This document shows, in pieces, positions 13,191 to 19,953 of a stretch of 30,500 nt of DNA. Positions within the stretch are counted from its first letter, which is position 1, and the number at the start of each line of letters is the position of its first letter. A program made the translations under genes and the position numbers. The notes under the pieces are model-generated. The model was not told where the DNA came from. It ran no database searches and worked only from the letters and a program-made list of their open reading frames with translations. The stretch lies in the IMG/VR virus record IMGVR_UViG_3300027722_000142, positions 1-30,500 of that record. One strand, given 5' to 3'. Origin of the DNA: a virus.

Positions 13191-13218
13191 AAGTATAAGT
13201 AGTATTATACTTATACTT
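13191..13218 (+). promoter_or_regulatory. Perfect operator palindrome overlapping a promoter
   Basis: AAGTATAAGTA (13191-13201), six-base spacer GTATTA, then TACTTATACTT (13208-13218): an exact 11-base inverted repeat ending seven bases before the ATG at 13225. The A/T-rich repeat includes TATA-like sequence, so a bound RHH dimer or tetramer would block transcription of its own gene. The transcript is probably leaderless or nearly so. Confidence 0.7.
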
Positions 13219-13224
13219 ATTATT

Positions 13225-13356
13225 ATGAAACGGATTAACGTATTGATTTCAGAAGATGCTAGGCAAATTCTCGATGAATTTCAGAAGAAGAATAAAATAT
13301 CCACATTAGATGATGCGGTGGATCAATATATTAAATATCACGAGGCGCGAACGTGA
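13225..13356 (+). CDS. 43-aa RHH (CopG-type) repressor
   Basis: MKRINVLISEDARQILDEFQ then KKNKISTLDDAVDQYI is a complete minimal RHH fold: strand RINVLI, helix DARQILDEFQKKN, helix TLDDAVDQYIKYH. It lies just after a perfect 28-base palindrome, so self-repression is very likely. Its stop overlaps the GTG start of the HNH gene as GTGA, so it would control that nuclease too. Confidence 0.75.
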   Translation: MKRINVLISEDARQILDEFQKKNKISTLDDAVDQYIKYHEART

Positions 13357-13856
13357 CTGTGTATCTTAATCTAACCAGAAACAAAATCACATCGGTGGAC
13401 GACATCGATGGAGATCTTGCGAACGTTAGATGGTATGCGCTTTATGGGAACGGTGTTCCGTATGCCGCTAGAACATTATCACGTCGTTATGAGAATCATA
13501 GAACCGTGTTATTACATCGGATCATAATGGAAAGAATGCTAAATAGAAAACTAGCGCGCGGCGAACGTCCTGATCATATCAATCACGATAGTTTGGACAA
13601 TCGGAGATCAAATCTAAGACTTGCCAGCGTACTTGAGAACAACCGCAATGCCAGATGTGTTTCTTCTAAGAAGCTAAGCCATTTTAAAGGAGTGACAAAA
13701 AATAGAAGCGGTTGGATGGCACGGATACGCGTGAATGGAAAATTAAACGGTCTAGGGACGTTTCATTCAGAAGAAGAAGCGGCGAAAGCATATGATCGCG
13801 CAGCGCGAGAATACTTTGGTTCGTTTTGCGTATTAAATTTTTCGACGGAGGTATAA
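13353..13856 (+). CDS. HNH endonuclease with AP2 DNA-binding domain (homing type)
   Basis: 167 residues. HNH region: H55 in LLHRIIME, DHIN (74-77), N82 and LENNRNA (94-100). C-terminal AP2 domain at about 110-165 (FKGVTKNRSGWMARIRVNGK, LGTFHSEEEAAKAYDRAA). Such proteins are free-standing homing endonucleases in phages and make single-strand or double-strand cuts that spread their own gene. GTG start overlaps the RHH stop. The A/T-rich codon use suggests a recent arrival together with its repressor. Confidence 0.85.
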   Translation: MTVYLNLTRNKITSVDDIDGDLANVRWYALYGNGVPYAARTLSRRYENHRTVLLHRIIMERMLNRKLARGERPDHINHDSLDNRRSNLRLASVLENNRNARCVSSKKLSHFKGVTKNRSGWMARIRVNGKLNGLGTFHSEEEAAKAYDRAAREYFGSFCVLNFSTEV

Positions 13857-13858
13857 CC

Positions 13859-14047
13859 ATCTCAAAGCAAGAATGTTTGTCCTATTTGCAGTCTCACCCG
13901 GGCCAACACACACTACCAGAGATTGCCTTATCTACCGGGCAAAACATAGAGACGGCCCGCCGGTGCATGATAAGATTGGCTAAAGATGGCTTGGTAAATA
14001 AGAAGTATCCCGCGGCTGCGAATAAATTCATAATGTGGTGCATATGA
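13859..14047 (+). CDS. Winged-helix protein with apparent ATC start
   Basis: A perfect GGAGGT (13847-13852) stands six bases before an ATC at 13859, exactly where an ATG would be expected; no ATG or GTG exists nearby. The only NTG in frame is a TTG at 13826 without a ribosome site. The 62-residue product (KQECLSYLQSHPGQHTLPEI, IETARRCMIRLAKDGLVNKK) is a clear winged helix: helix, helix, recognition helix and wing. It probably binds DNA as a regulator. Coupled to the next gene by ATGA. Confidence 0.55.
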   Translation: MSKQECLSYLQSHPGQHTLPEIALSTGQNIETARRCMIRLAKDGLVNKKYPAAANKFIMWCI

Positions 14048-14286
14048 ACAATTCCATCGCTGCATGTGGTTTCTATCTCATGGCAAAGGGTATCCCGTTA
14101 GACGTTCTTGCCGGATTGCCTAAACGTTTATCGGGCCTGGATAGGGGGGTGGTAACGAAGCTGTCACAAGAAGGCATCATAGCCAAACATGGGCGGGTTT
14201 ATGAGGGCCGGGCATGGCGGAGAACGTGGAAGGCAGGGGCGAGATATGGGGCCTTTATGCGATGGGCAGAAACCCACCGCACATAA
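14044..14286 (+). CDS. 80-aa basic helix-turn-helix-like protein
   Basis: ATG 14044 overlaps the previous stop. SGLDRGVVTKLSQEGIIAKH fits a recognition helix and turn, with a basic C terminus (GRAWRRTWKAGARYG). Likely DNA-binding; may work with its coupled winged-helix neighbour. Confidence 0.5.
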   Translation: MNNSIAACGFYLMAKGIPLDVLAGLPKRLSGLDRGVVTKLSQEGIIAKHGRVYEGRAWRRTWKAGARYGAFMRWAETHRT

Positions 14287-14338
14287 ATTATAGATTGTTA
14301 TCCTTTTTTAGGGAAATCGCGATTAAGTGACAGCGATA

Positions 14339-14350
14339 GTTATATATAAC
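14339..14350 (+). promoter_or_regulatory. Palindromic TATA box for the ParB-like operon
   Basis: GTTATATATAAC is a perfect 12-base palindrome about 41 bases before ATG 14391. AAGTGACA, the repeat seen three times near 3279-3320, lies 15 bases upstream of it. Confidence 0.55.
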
Positions 14351-14390
14351 AGTAAGTTATTATGGTATGCTACCAAGAAAGGAGCTATCC

Positions 14391-15449
14391 ATGAATGAAT
14401 TGATTGTAATTGATCCTATCTTAGAAGCGGTATGCTTGCCGTTATCCGAGGAAGAATATACCGGGCTGGAATCGCAGATTTTAAGAGATGGTTGCTTAGA
14501 TGCTCTGAAAGTTTGGGACAGAGAAGGTAAAATCGTCCTGCTGGATGGCCACAACCGCCTGAAGATCTGTAAGAAGCATGGCAAGCCTTATGATACAAGC
14601 ACCATCGAGATAGATAGCATTGATGAAGCTATTATCTGGATTGTGGATAACCAGAGAGGGCGGCGCAATGTGGCCACGGATGAACAGAAAGATTACATCT
14701 CTGGCAAGCGATATGAGGCGCAAAAGAATATCAACCGTTTGCGAGACAAGAAGGGAGTATTTATATCTAATGCTCCTACTGAACAAAATGTTCAGGTGGA
14801 CTACAATAGACAGGATACACCGACCGCAAATAAGCAAGCATTCGATGAAGGTATAACTCCCATATTAGTCCGACACAATGCGCGGTTTGCCAAAGGCGTT
14901 GATGCCGTCCGGGAAGTCTCTCCAGAACTTGCCGATAAGATCCTGAAGCCCGATCCATCTGCGCCGACACTAACCAAGAAGGCAGTTGCTGCCCTTCCGA
15001 AGCTGAAGGCCTCAAATCCAGAAAAGTTTGTTGAAACGGTCAAAGAAATCGCAGAAGCACTGGAAACTAAAGACAAAGCTACCCTCGAAATGGTAGTAAA
15101 AGGCCACGTTTCACCAGACGAACCCACGCATGCTGAAAAGATGATCGCCAAAAAGCACCACCTGAAGCCCGAACATGTCCGATACGCAAACGAGCACAAT
15201 ATACCCTATGAGAATCTAAGGACAGTTGAACAGATCGATGCTATCAATGCTAGAAAGGCATTGGCAACTTGTTCAACCGCATGGGACGGCTTCTATGGGT
15301 GCGATTGTGGAATCAAATTTGAAATGTTTGGGTCTGAACATGCGCCGGTTTGTTGCCCGCATTGTGGGAAATCTGATACCCTGAGAAGAGTTTCACACGG
15401 ATTCGACGAAGGCTATCTCCAGATGAAAGAATTAAAACAGGAGCGATAA
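14391..15449 (+). CDS. ParB/Srx-domain protein with C-terminal zinc ribbon
   Basis: 352 residues. The N-terminal 100 residues (LVIDP-like VIDPILEAVCLPLSEEEY, LLDGHNRLKICKKHGKP) match the ParB/sulfiredoxin-like domain, with the 'DGHNRL' signature. The middle is a long helical DNA-binding-type region. The C terminus has CDCG and CCPHCGK, a zinc ribbon. ATG 14391 is chosen for GGAGCTATCC; an in-frame ATG at 14367 is less likely. In viruses such proteins partition DNA, nick it, or act with methyltransferases, one of which lies at 17720. Function in this case is inferred. Confidence 0.7.
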   Translation: MNELIVIDPILEAVCLPLSEEEYTGLESQILRDGCLDALKVWDREGKIVLLDGHNRLKICKKHGKPYDTSTIEIDSIDEAIIWIVDNQRGRRNVATDEQKDYISGKRYEAQKNINRLRDKKGVFISNAPTEQNVQVDYNRQDTPTANKQAFDEGITPILVRHNARFAKGVDAVREVSPELADKILKPDPSAPTLTKKAVAALPKLKASNPEKFVETVKEIAEALETKDKATLEMVVKGHVSPDEPTHAEKMIAKKHHLKPEHVRYANEHNIPYENLRTVEQIDAINARKALATCSTAWDGFYGCDCGIKFEMFGSEHAPVCCPHCGKSDTLRRVSHGFDEGYLQMKELKQER

Positions 15450-15452
15450 ATT

Positions 15453-15950
15453 ATGTTTAAATGTGGTGATAAGTGTACGGGCAAGTTCGCTGCTGAAGCC
15501 CGATTGGTCAGGGAAAAGATTTGCTACGAAAACGCAAAGAAGGAAAACGATCAACGTGGCATGAAATCAGCCGCCCGAAAAGTACAGAATACAAAGGATT
15601 ACATCAAGATAATGGAAGAGTGGCCGCCATCCGTCAATTTGGCCATCGGCCCGGCTCTGATGATTGGAAAGATCCGATTACCCGAAAAACAAGCCGCTAT
15701 TATGAGACATGTTCAACGGGCACAAGAGACTGGTATCAATCCCATGAACGGCTTGTCATTAGGACCGCAAGGCGTGACTGGTACCATCATACGATACTTG
15801 ATTGCAAAGCATGATCGCAAACCGTTTATCTTGGAGAAGCGCATTCTCCTAACAAAGGACACCATCAATGCAATTAATTATCTGATGGGTACTTGCCAGG
15901 GCAACGCAAAGGCAACGAACTTCCTGAGATCTCTGGTAGCGACTGCATGA
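15453..15950 (+). CDS. 165-aa hypothetical protein
   Basis: Starts three bases after the ParB-like gene. Basic and helical, with CGDKC near the N terminus. Regions ARKVQNTKDYIKIMEEWPPS and GTIIRYLIAKHDRK look folded, but I recognise no family. ATGA-coupled to the zinc-ribbon gene. Probably works with the ParB-like protein. Confidence 0.6.
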   Translation: MFKCGDKCTGKFAAEARLVREKICYENAKKENDQRGMKSAARKVQNTKDYIKIMEEWPPSVNLAIGPALMIGKIRLPEKQAAIMRHVQRAQETGINPMNGLSLGPQGVTGTIIRYLIAKHDRKPFILEKRILLTKDTINAINYLMGTCQGNAKATNFLRSLVATA

Positions 15951-16069
15951 AAACTTATCACTGTCTCCGCTGCCTGCATACGTGGTATCCCCGGAAGGAT
16001 GCCATGCCCAGGGTTTGCCCGCGCTGTAAATCTGCCTATTGGGATGTCCCTAAGAAAGCAGATCGTTAA
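15947..16069 (+). CDS. 40-aa zinc-ribbon protein
   Basis: CLRCLHTWYPRKDAMPRVCP then RC: CxxC...W.PR...CPxC. Same length and pattern as the protein at 8290-8412, so the two are likely paralogues. ATGA-coupled to the gene before. Confidence 0.65.
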   Translation: MKTYHCLRCLHTWYPRKDAMPRVCPRCKSAYWDVPKKADR

Positions 16070-16088
16070 ACCTTTTTTGGAGGTAATC

Positions 16089-16247
16089 ATGAAATATCTA
16101 AAAGATTTTGTATTCATTATACAACTGCTAGTAGGCTGTTTCTGTGTATATTGCATCTTCAAAGATGCGATAATACTTGGATTCGCTGCGATGTATGTGG
16201 TATTTATCCTCGGATTTCTCAGTGATCGCTTTATATCGCCTAATTAG
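16089..16247 (+). CDS. 52-aa two-pass membrane protein
   Basis: GGAGGT (16079-16084) precedes ATG 16089. Two hydrophobic helices (FVFIIQLLVGCFCVYCIF and IILGFAAMYVVFILGFL) separated by KDA. Possible holin or membrane anchor; unproven. Confidence 0.65.
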   Translation: MKYLKDFVFIIQLLVGCFCVYCIFKDAIILGFAAMYVVFILGFLSDRFISPN

Positions 16248-16349
16248 TTCTATGTCATTTCTCGCAATTCCCTACAAAATGCCATAGACCTTTTATCCTT
16301 CCCGGTGCCAATTTGGCCCTTTCAGGGTAATCACCTATTCTTATTATCC

Positions 16350-16416
16350 ATAACTATTTATAGGTTGCATTCTATCAGGATAATTGGGCAGCTTACCACT
16401 GCCTGGAGATACCAAG
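16350..16416 (+). promoter_or_regulatory. Promoter and leader stem-loop
   Basis: ATAACTATTTATAGG (16350-16364) is TATA-like and about 55 bases before ATG 16417. The leader then has GGCAG (16387-16391) pairing with CTGCC (16399-16403) around a loop with TTACCA, followed by GGAGATACCAAG and the ATG. The upstream gap 16248-16349 shows nothing else. Confidence 0.45.
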
Positions 16417-16953
16417 ATGGCAAGTCACTTTTGTAGGTCATGCGGAGATAAATTATCTCGCAAAAATGCTTATAAGAATCGCAAAAAAGGACATAGTTAT
16501 AGGCGAATTTGTAAAGAATGCAACAAAAAGGAAAGTTCTGATACAAGGCGAAAAAACAACGGGAATTGCCGCCTATTATTGAAGGGAAAATATCGAAAGA
16601 TTTCAATCACGTTTCTCAATCAAGAAGCCAAAAAACATTTCCTTCTATGCCGTCGCCTGCAAGTCATTGGCTGCCATCCCAAAGTTGGTCACGAAAGCAA
16701 AGTAGGCCAACGGGTCGAGCATCTGGTAGAGGAACGCACCGAACATGGCGAGATGCATCGCTACTTCATTGATACCAAATGCGATGAGTGCCAGGGCGAA
16801 GTGAAGTTTAATCCGCATGGCTTTAAGCAGTGTATTGAGTGTGGTTTGTTGTCCGCAAACTTTACCCTAGAAAACGAACTGGATGAGCCGCAAGATCGCG
16901 ACTTGCCACAAGAAGAATATTACGGTCATGCCAGGCCGGAAGAGGCTGACTAA
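16417..16953 (+). CDS. 178-aa protein with two zinc-binding modules
   Basis: N-terminal CRSCGDKL (6-9) with CKEC about 25 residues later, a basic middle region, and a second pair CDEC / CIEC (KCDECQGEVKFN, KQCIECGLLS). The acidic tail is LENELDEPQDRDLPQEEYY. Start fixed by GGAGATACCAAG-ATG. The N-terminal module resembles fingers found beside phage nucleases, but no nuclease site is visible. Likely nucleic-acid binding. Confidence 0.6.
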   Translation: MASHFCRSCGDKLSRKNAYKNRKKGHSYRRICKECNKKESSDTRRKNNGNCRLLLKGKYRKISITFLNQEAKKHFLLCRRLQVIGCHPKVGHESKVGQRVEHLVEERTEHGEMHRYFIDTKCDECQGEVKFNPHGFKQCIECGLLSANFTLENELDEPQDRDLPQEEYYGHARPEEAD

Positions 16954-17719
16954 AGCCTCGTGCATAAGTCCTGGCATTCATATTTACCAATAACTATTTA
17001 ACCGTTCATCACCTACTCACATATGCCATTGGCCGCCTTAGGTAAGCGACAATCACAAATGGCCTCCGCTACCTCGCTGGGGCGGGGCTCTTCTAATTAT
17101 CTGCGATGAGCCGGGCTACCACGCCCGCCGATGATCGCAATATAAGCCGCCTGTTATCATGATCCGGGTGTATAGAACGCTTCCTTTTCTTTTACCGGGC
17201 AGGCGGTTATCACAGTCATTGCAGCCTGATCCGCTGCCTTGGACCACATCGATGTGTGGCATTATCCTGTTGGCCGAGGGATAAGGGCTACTCAGGATCA
17301 TCGGCCATTCTATCACCTTTATTTGCCGCAAAAGACCTATCCCAAACGGATGATGCTGCCTATTGACAGATGGGACAAAGTAAGATAGGGCGCGGCTTTC
17401 TACGGCGTGTCTAACTGGTCGGACGGGCCGGGAACCCGGAAGAATGCAAGTTCGAATCTTGCCACGCCGATTATATCCTTTCCTAGTCATCCCTAGATGA
17501 CATCGATCCATCATGTAAGCCGTCAATTTGGCGAGCCGATGACGGTAAGGTACGGTACTACGCGGCCCGCCCGGTTAAATTCCGGGCAGGGTCTCCTAAT
17601 TATAAGCCGACTATTAATTGCCAATCATGCCATTCCCTTACCTATTGTGAATGAAAATATTAACAGTATATCGTTAGTTTCTGCTTATCGGCAAGCGCCG
17701 CTTGTCATAAGGTGATTTT
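16954..17719. other. Structured 766-base stretch without a convincing gene
   Basis: Several GC-rich inverted repeats are visible: GGCGGG (17081-17086) with CCCGCC (17124-17129); GCTC (17087-17090) with GAGC (17108-17111); GGCCGA (17272-17277) with TCGGCC (17301-17306); CCGTCA with TGACGG near 17521-17548; and CCCGG-TTAAATT-CCGGG near 17569-17585. CTAATTAT occurs at 17093-17100 and 17596-17603, each after a G-rich segment. A tRNA-like element lies at 17403-17470. ATAACTATTTA at 16990-17000 may be a promoter. The region could encode non-coding RNA; weak ORFs on both strands are discussed under rejected items. Confidence 0.5.
17403..17470 (+). ncRNA. tRNA-like element, shortened
   Basis: A perfect seven-base acceptor stem joins CGGCGTG (17403-17409) and CACGCCG (17463-17469), with A17470 as discriminator. 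A five-base T stem GCAAG/CTTGC encloses a canonical TTCGAAT loop (17446-17462). A D-arm-like part has GTC/GAC around TAACTGGTCG. The total is 68 bases, and the anticodon position holds only CCGGG-AA-CCCGG, a stem with a two- to four-base loop, so no normal anticodon can be read. No CCA is encoded. It is either a decayed tRNA or a viral tRNA mimic. Confidence 0.55.
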
Positions 17720-18721
17720 ATGGTAAGATGTGAAGAGTTTTATAAGAAATGGGATTCTTGCGGTAATTTCTGCGAGAAGCACCCAAATACCGCCGCACAG
17801 ATTGAAGCATATTTAGACCAGATGGATGAAATTGAGGAAATAACAGCAGATTGCTTACCGGACGTTAAACCTTCCGCGATCGCGGAAATGCGAATTTCTG
17901 AAAACGCATGCAGGCCGCTTATTCGTGAGAAAGACCCAGAAGTGCGCCGGGAAGTTATCAAGCAAATTGTAAAGAAAAGCGAGGAAAAAGCGCAAACCGG
18001 GGCACGGCCAACAGTAACCTCTAAAGAGGTTAAGAAGATCCTGGCTGATGTCAAACGGCCCGAACCACCGAAGCCAGAACTTACCAAGAATGCTCCAAGA
18101 TGGGAAGGCAGTTGGTTAATTCTTGGAAAGCATAAGGTCTTTTGTGGTGATTGCAACTCAGAAGAGTTCAAAGCAGAATGCAAAGGCGCAAAGTTCGCTT
18201 TCTCTGATCCTCCCTATAACGCGGGCGTTGCTGAGTGGGATCATGATTTTACATGGGCACAAGATTGGCTGGCCGATCTGGCGCCAATCGTTGCAGTCAC
18301 ACCTGGTATAGTTTCAATTCAAGACTTCTTCAAGTCTACCAATATGCCTTATGCGTGGTCGGTGGCTTGCCTGATCAAAAACGGCATGACTCGCGGCGCG
18401 TTGGGCTTCGGAAATTGGATTTACGTTTCACTCTTCAGCAAAGAATCTCTCTTCAGAACATCCCAGGATTATCTAGAAGTCTCTATAAAGACCTCCGAAA
18501 CAGAAGACAGCAACCACAAAGGCCGAAAGCCTTTAGACCTTTTGAAGTGGCTCCTGGAACGCTTCAGTAAGCCCGGTGATGTGGTTATAGATCCTTTCCT
18601 TGGATCAGGAACCACCTTAATAGCCTGTGAAAAAATGGGCAGAACGTGTATAGGTGCTGAAATAAGCCGCGAATACTGCGAAGCGATAGGAACGAGGTGG
18701 CTACGTGAGAACACCATTTGA
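17720..18721 (+). CDS. DNA methyltransferase, beta class (N6-adenine or N4-cytosine)
   Basis: 333 residues. The catalytic motif DPPY is at 163-166 and the cofactor motif DPFLGSGTT at 291-299; DPPY before FxGxG marks the beta class. HKGRKPLDLLKWLLE (266-280) is the usual block before the SAM site. The N-terminal 130 residues are extra, with Cys pairs and a ParB-like helical region (VRREVIKQIVKKSEEK, TSKEVKKILADVK). It likely methylates viral DNA against host restriction or marks it for packaging. The downstream gene overlaps it by 17 bases. Confidence 0.85.
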   Translation: MVRCEEFYKKWDSCGNFCEKHPNTAAQIEAYLDQMDEIEEITADCLPDVKPSAIAEMRISENACRPLIREKDPEVRREVIKQIVKKSEEKAQTGARPTVTSKEVKKILADVKRPEPPKPELTKNAPRWEGSWLILGKHKVFCGDCNSEEFKAECKGAKFAFSDPPYNAGVAEWDHDFTWAQDWLADLAPIVAVTPGIVSIQDFFKSTNMPYAWSVACLIKNGMTRGALGFGNWIYVSLFSKESLFRTSQDYLEVSIKTSETEDSNHKGRKPLDLLKWLLERFSKPGDVVIDPFLGSGTTLIACEKMGRTCIGAEISREYCEAIGTRWLRENTI

Positions 18722-19265
18722 CGCGACCAACGCCGGGTTCTCAGGAAAAGCGCACCTCGCGGCGAGAGAACAGTTCTATCCAAGACTATTTAATACTTCT
18801 CCTGGAAGCCTGAAATTCGTTGATACGGTGATGGATGGCACCGAAAGAAACCGAATTTTAGACGGCGAAATGGCCGTAGATAGGATGGTCTACGTTACAA
18901 AAACCGACTTACACCACCCATTAACATTCACCATTCAAGAACGATTTAGACGACCACAGTATAAACGATATCAAGATCTTACGATAACTGAGCATAACGG
19001 ATGCTCAGGCATGCCATCTGAACTTTATAAGCTGACATGTGGTATTTTCGTTTATGGCTATTACTCTGAGCAAAACGATAAGATCTTGCAGGCACTGGCC
19101 ATAAACACAAGCGGCTTGATGTATTCTTTTGCTGTTGGGGATCTAACTCCCGATTCAAAAAAGATTAACTGCAAAGAGCAGACATTCCTTTCCTTCCTAT
19201 TCGATCAATTGTATAGAAAGGGCCTGGTTCTGTTCTCTTACACATCACCCCAGGGGGCCAGATAG
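18705..19265 (+). CDS. 186-aa possible PD-(D/E)XK-type nuclease
   Basis: GTG start inside the methyltransferase gene with GAGGTGG upstream. The core NRILDGEMAVDRMVYV, LTFTIQERFRRPQYKRYQDL and SELYKLTCGIFVYGYY resembles a viral nuclease pattern with an Asp on one strand and Q-E-R-F-R on the next, where PD-(D/E)XK enzymes have E-x-K. The assignment is by pattern only. Its tight link to a methyltransferase would suit a restriction partner; a DNA-repair or packaging role is equally possible. Confidence 0.4.
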   Translation: MRTPFDATNAGFSGKAHLAAREQFYPRLFNTSPGSLKFVDTVMDGTERNRILDGEMAVDRMVYVTKTDLHHPLTFTIQERFRRPQYKRYQDLTITEHNGCSGMPSELYKLTCGIFVYGYYSEQNDKILQALAINTSGLMYSFAVGDLTPDSKKINCKEQTFLSFLFDQLYRKGLVLFSYTSPQGAR

Positions 19266-19287
19266 CTCCCTTAAAACCTTTTAGGAT

Positions 19288-19953
19288 TTGATTTTTACGG
19301 CAAAGCCCTGCCCAATCTGCCATCTGCCCATCGACACCCGCCGCTCATTGGAACTAGACATATCAGGTGGCATGAAGCCAGCCGAGGCAGGCCGCAAATA
19401 TGCAAGCTACATCACCACCCGCACCAGGCCCGATCTGGCGATCATCAAGCACACGAGCAAGTGCATGAAGCTTGGAAAGGACAAGCTATGGGAGTTGCAG
19501 AAGAAGCGAGAGGCTGAGGCGAGGGATAAGAAGATAGCAAAGGCTGTATTCGTTGAGCCTAAACCGGCACCTGACACACAGATTAAGGCAGAAGTTGCTG
19601 AACTAAAGCATGTCAAGACGGCCCTAGAGCGCAATGAGGCGGTTTATGAGCTTGCCATGTTGGGCGCGAGGACTGCCTTATACTACAAGGATGAGCTTAC
19701 TAAAAAATGGGAACTTCGGCCATCTGACAAAATAGATCGCAAAGGATTGGCTGCTTGCCTGGCACAAGTGAACGCTGCAAACGCTTTTCTAGGGAAGCCG
19801 GAACCGGTGAGCGTGCAACAGATTACGAATATCAATCTCACCGACACGTTCACAAAGATAAAGACATACGAAAAATATTTCGCGGATATGGAAAATGACA
19901 CCAGCCGAGAAAGCACTTCTGACCGCGACAATCTTAGAAAACAAGTATTGTAA
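19288..19953 (+). CDS. Possible terminase small subunit
   Basis: 221 residues from TTG 19288; the ribosome site is weak (TTAGGA too near), so the exact start is unsure. It has CPICHLP near the N terminus with later H and C, a helical region with many Lys (WELQKKREAEARDKKIAKAV) and a C-terminal helix. It overlaps the large terminase gene by 59 bases and stands in the usual place for the small subunit, which binds viral DNA at the packaging start. Call rests mainly on position. Confidence 0.5.
   Translation: MIFTAKPCPICHLPIDTRRSLELDISGGMKPAEAGRKYASYITTRTRPDLAIIKHTSKCMKLGKDKLWELQKKREAEARDKKIAKAVFVEPKPAPDTQIKAEVAELKHVKTALERNEAVYELAMLGARTALYYKDELTKKWELRPSDKIDRKGLAACLAQVNAANAFLGKPEPVSVQQITNINLTDTFTKIKTYEKYFADMENDTSRESTSDRDNLRKQVL

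Noticed and set aside
17239-17388. 49-aa plus-strand ORF (LDHIDVWHYPVGRG..., ends RWDKVR)
   Set aside because: Protein-like composition, but only a TTG start without a ribosome site, and it lies inside the structured gap; could be a gene remnant, not supported enough to call.
17116-17526. 136-aa minus-strand ORF with HNH-like bits (PHIDVV, CNDC)
   Set aside because: It runs straight through the tRNA-like element and several hairpins, has no ribosome site, and its Cys/His spacing does not make a proper HNH motif.
17569-17585. Second T-arm-like hairpin CCCGG-TTAAATT-CCGGG
   Set aside because: No matching acceptor 5' strand or D arm upstream, so a tRNA cannot be drawn.
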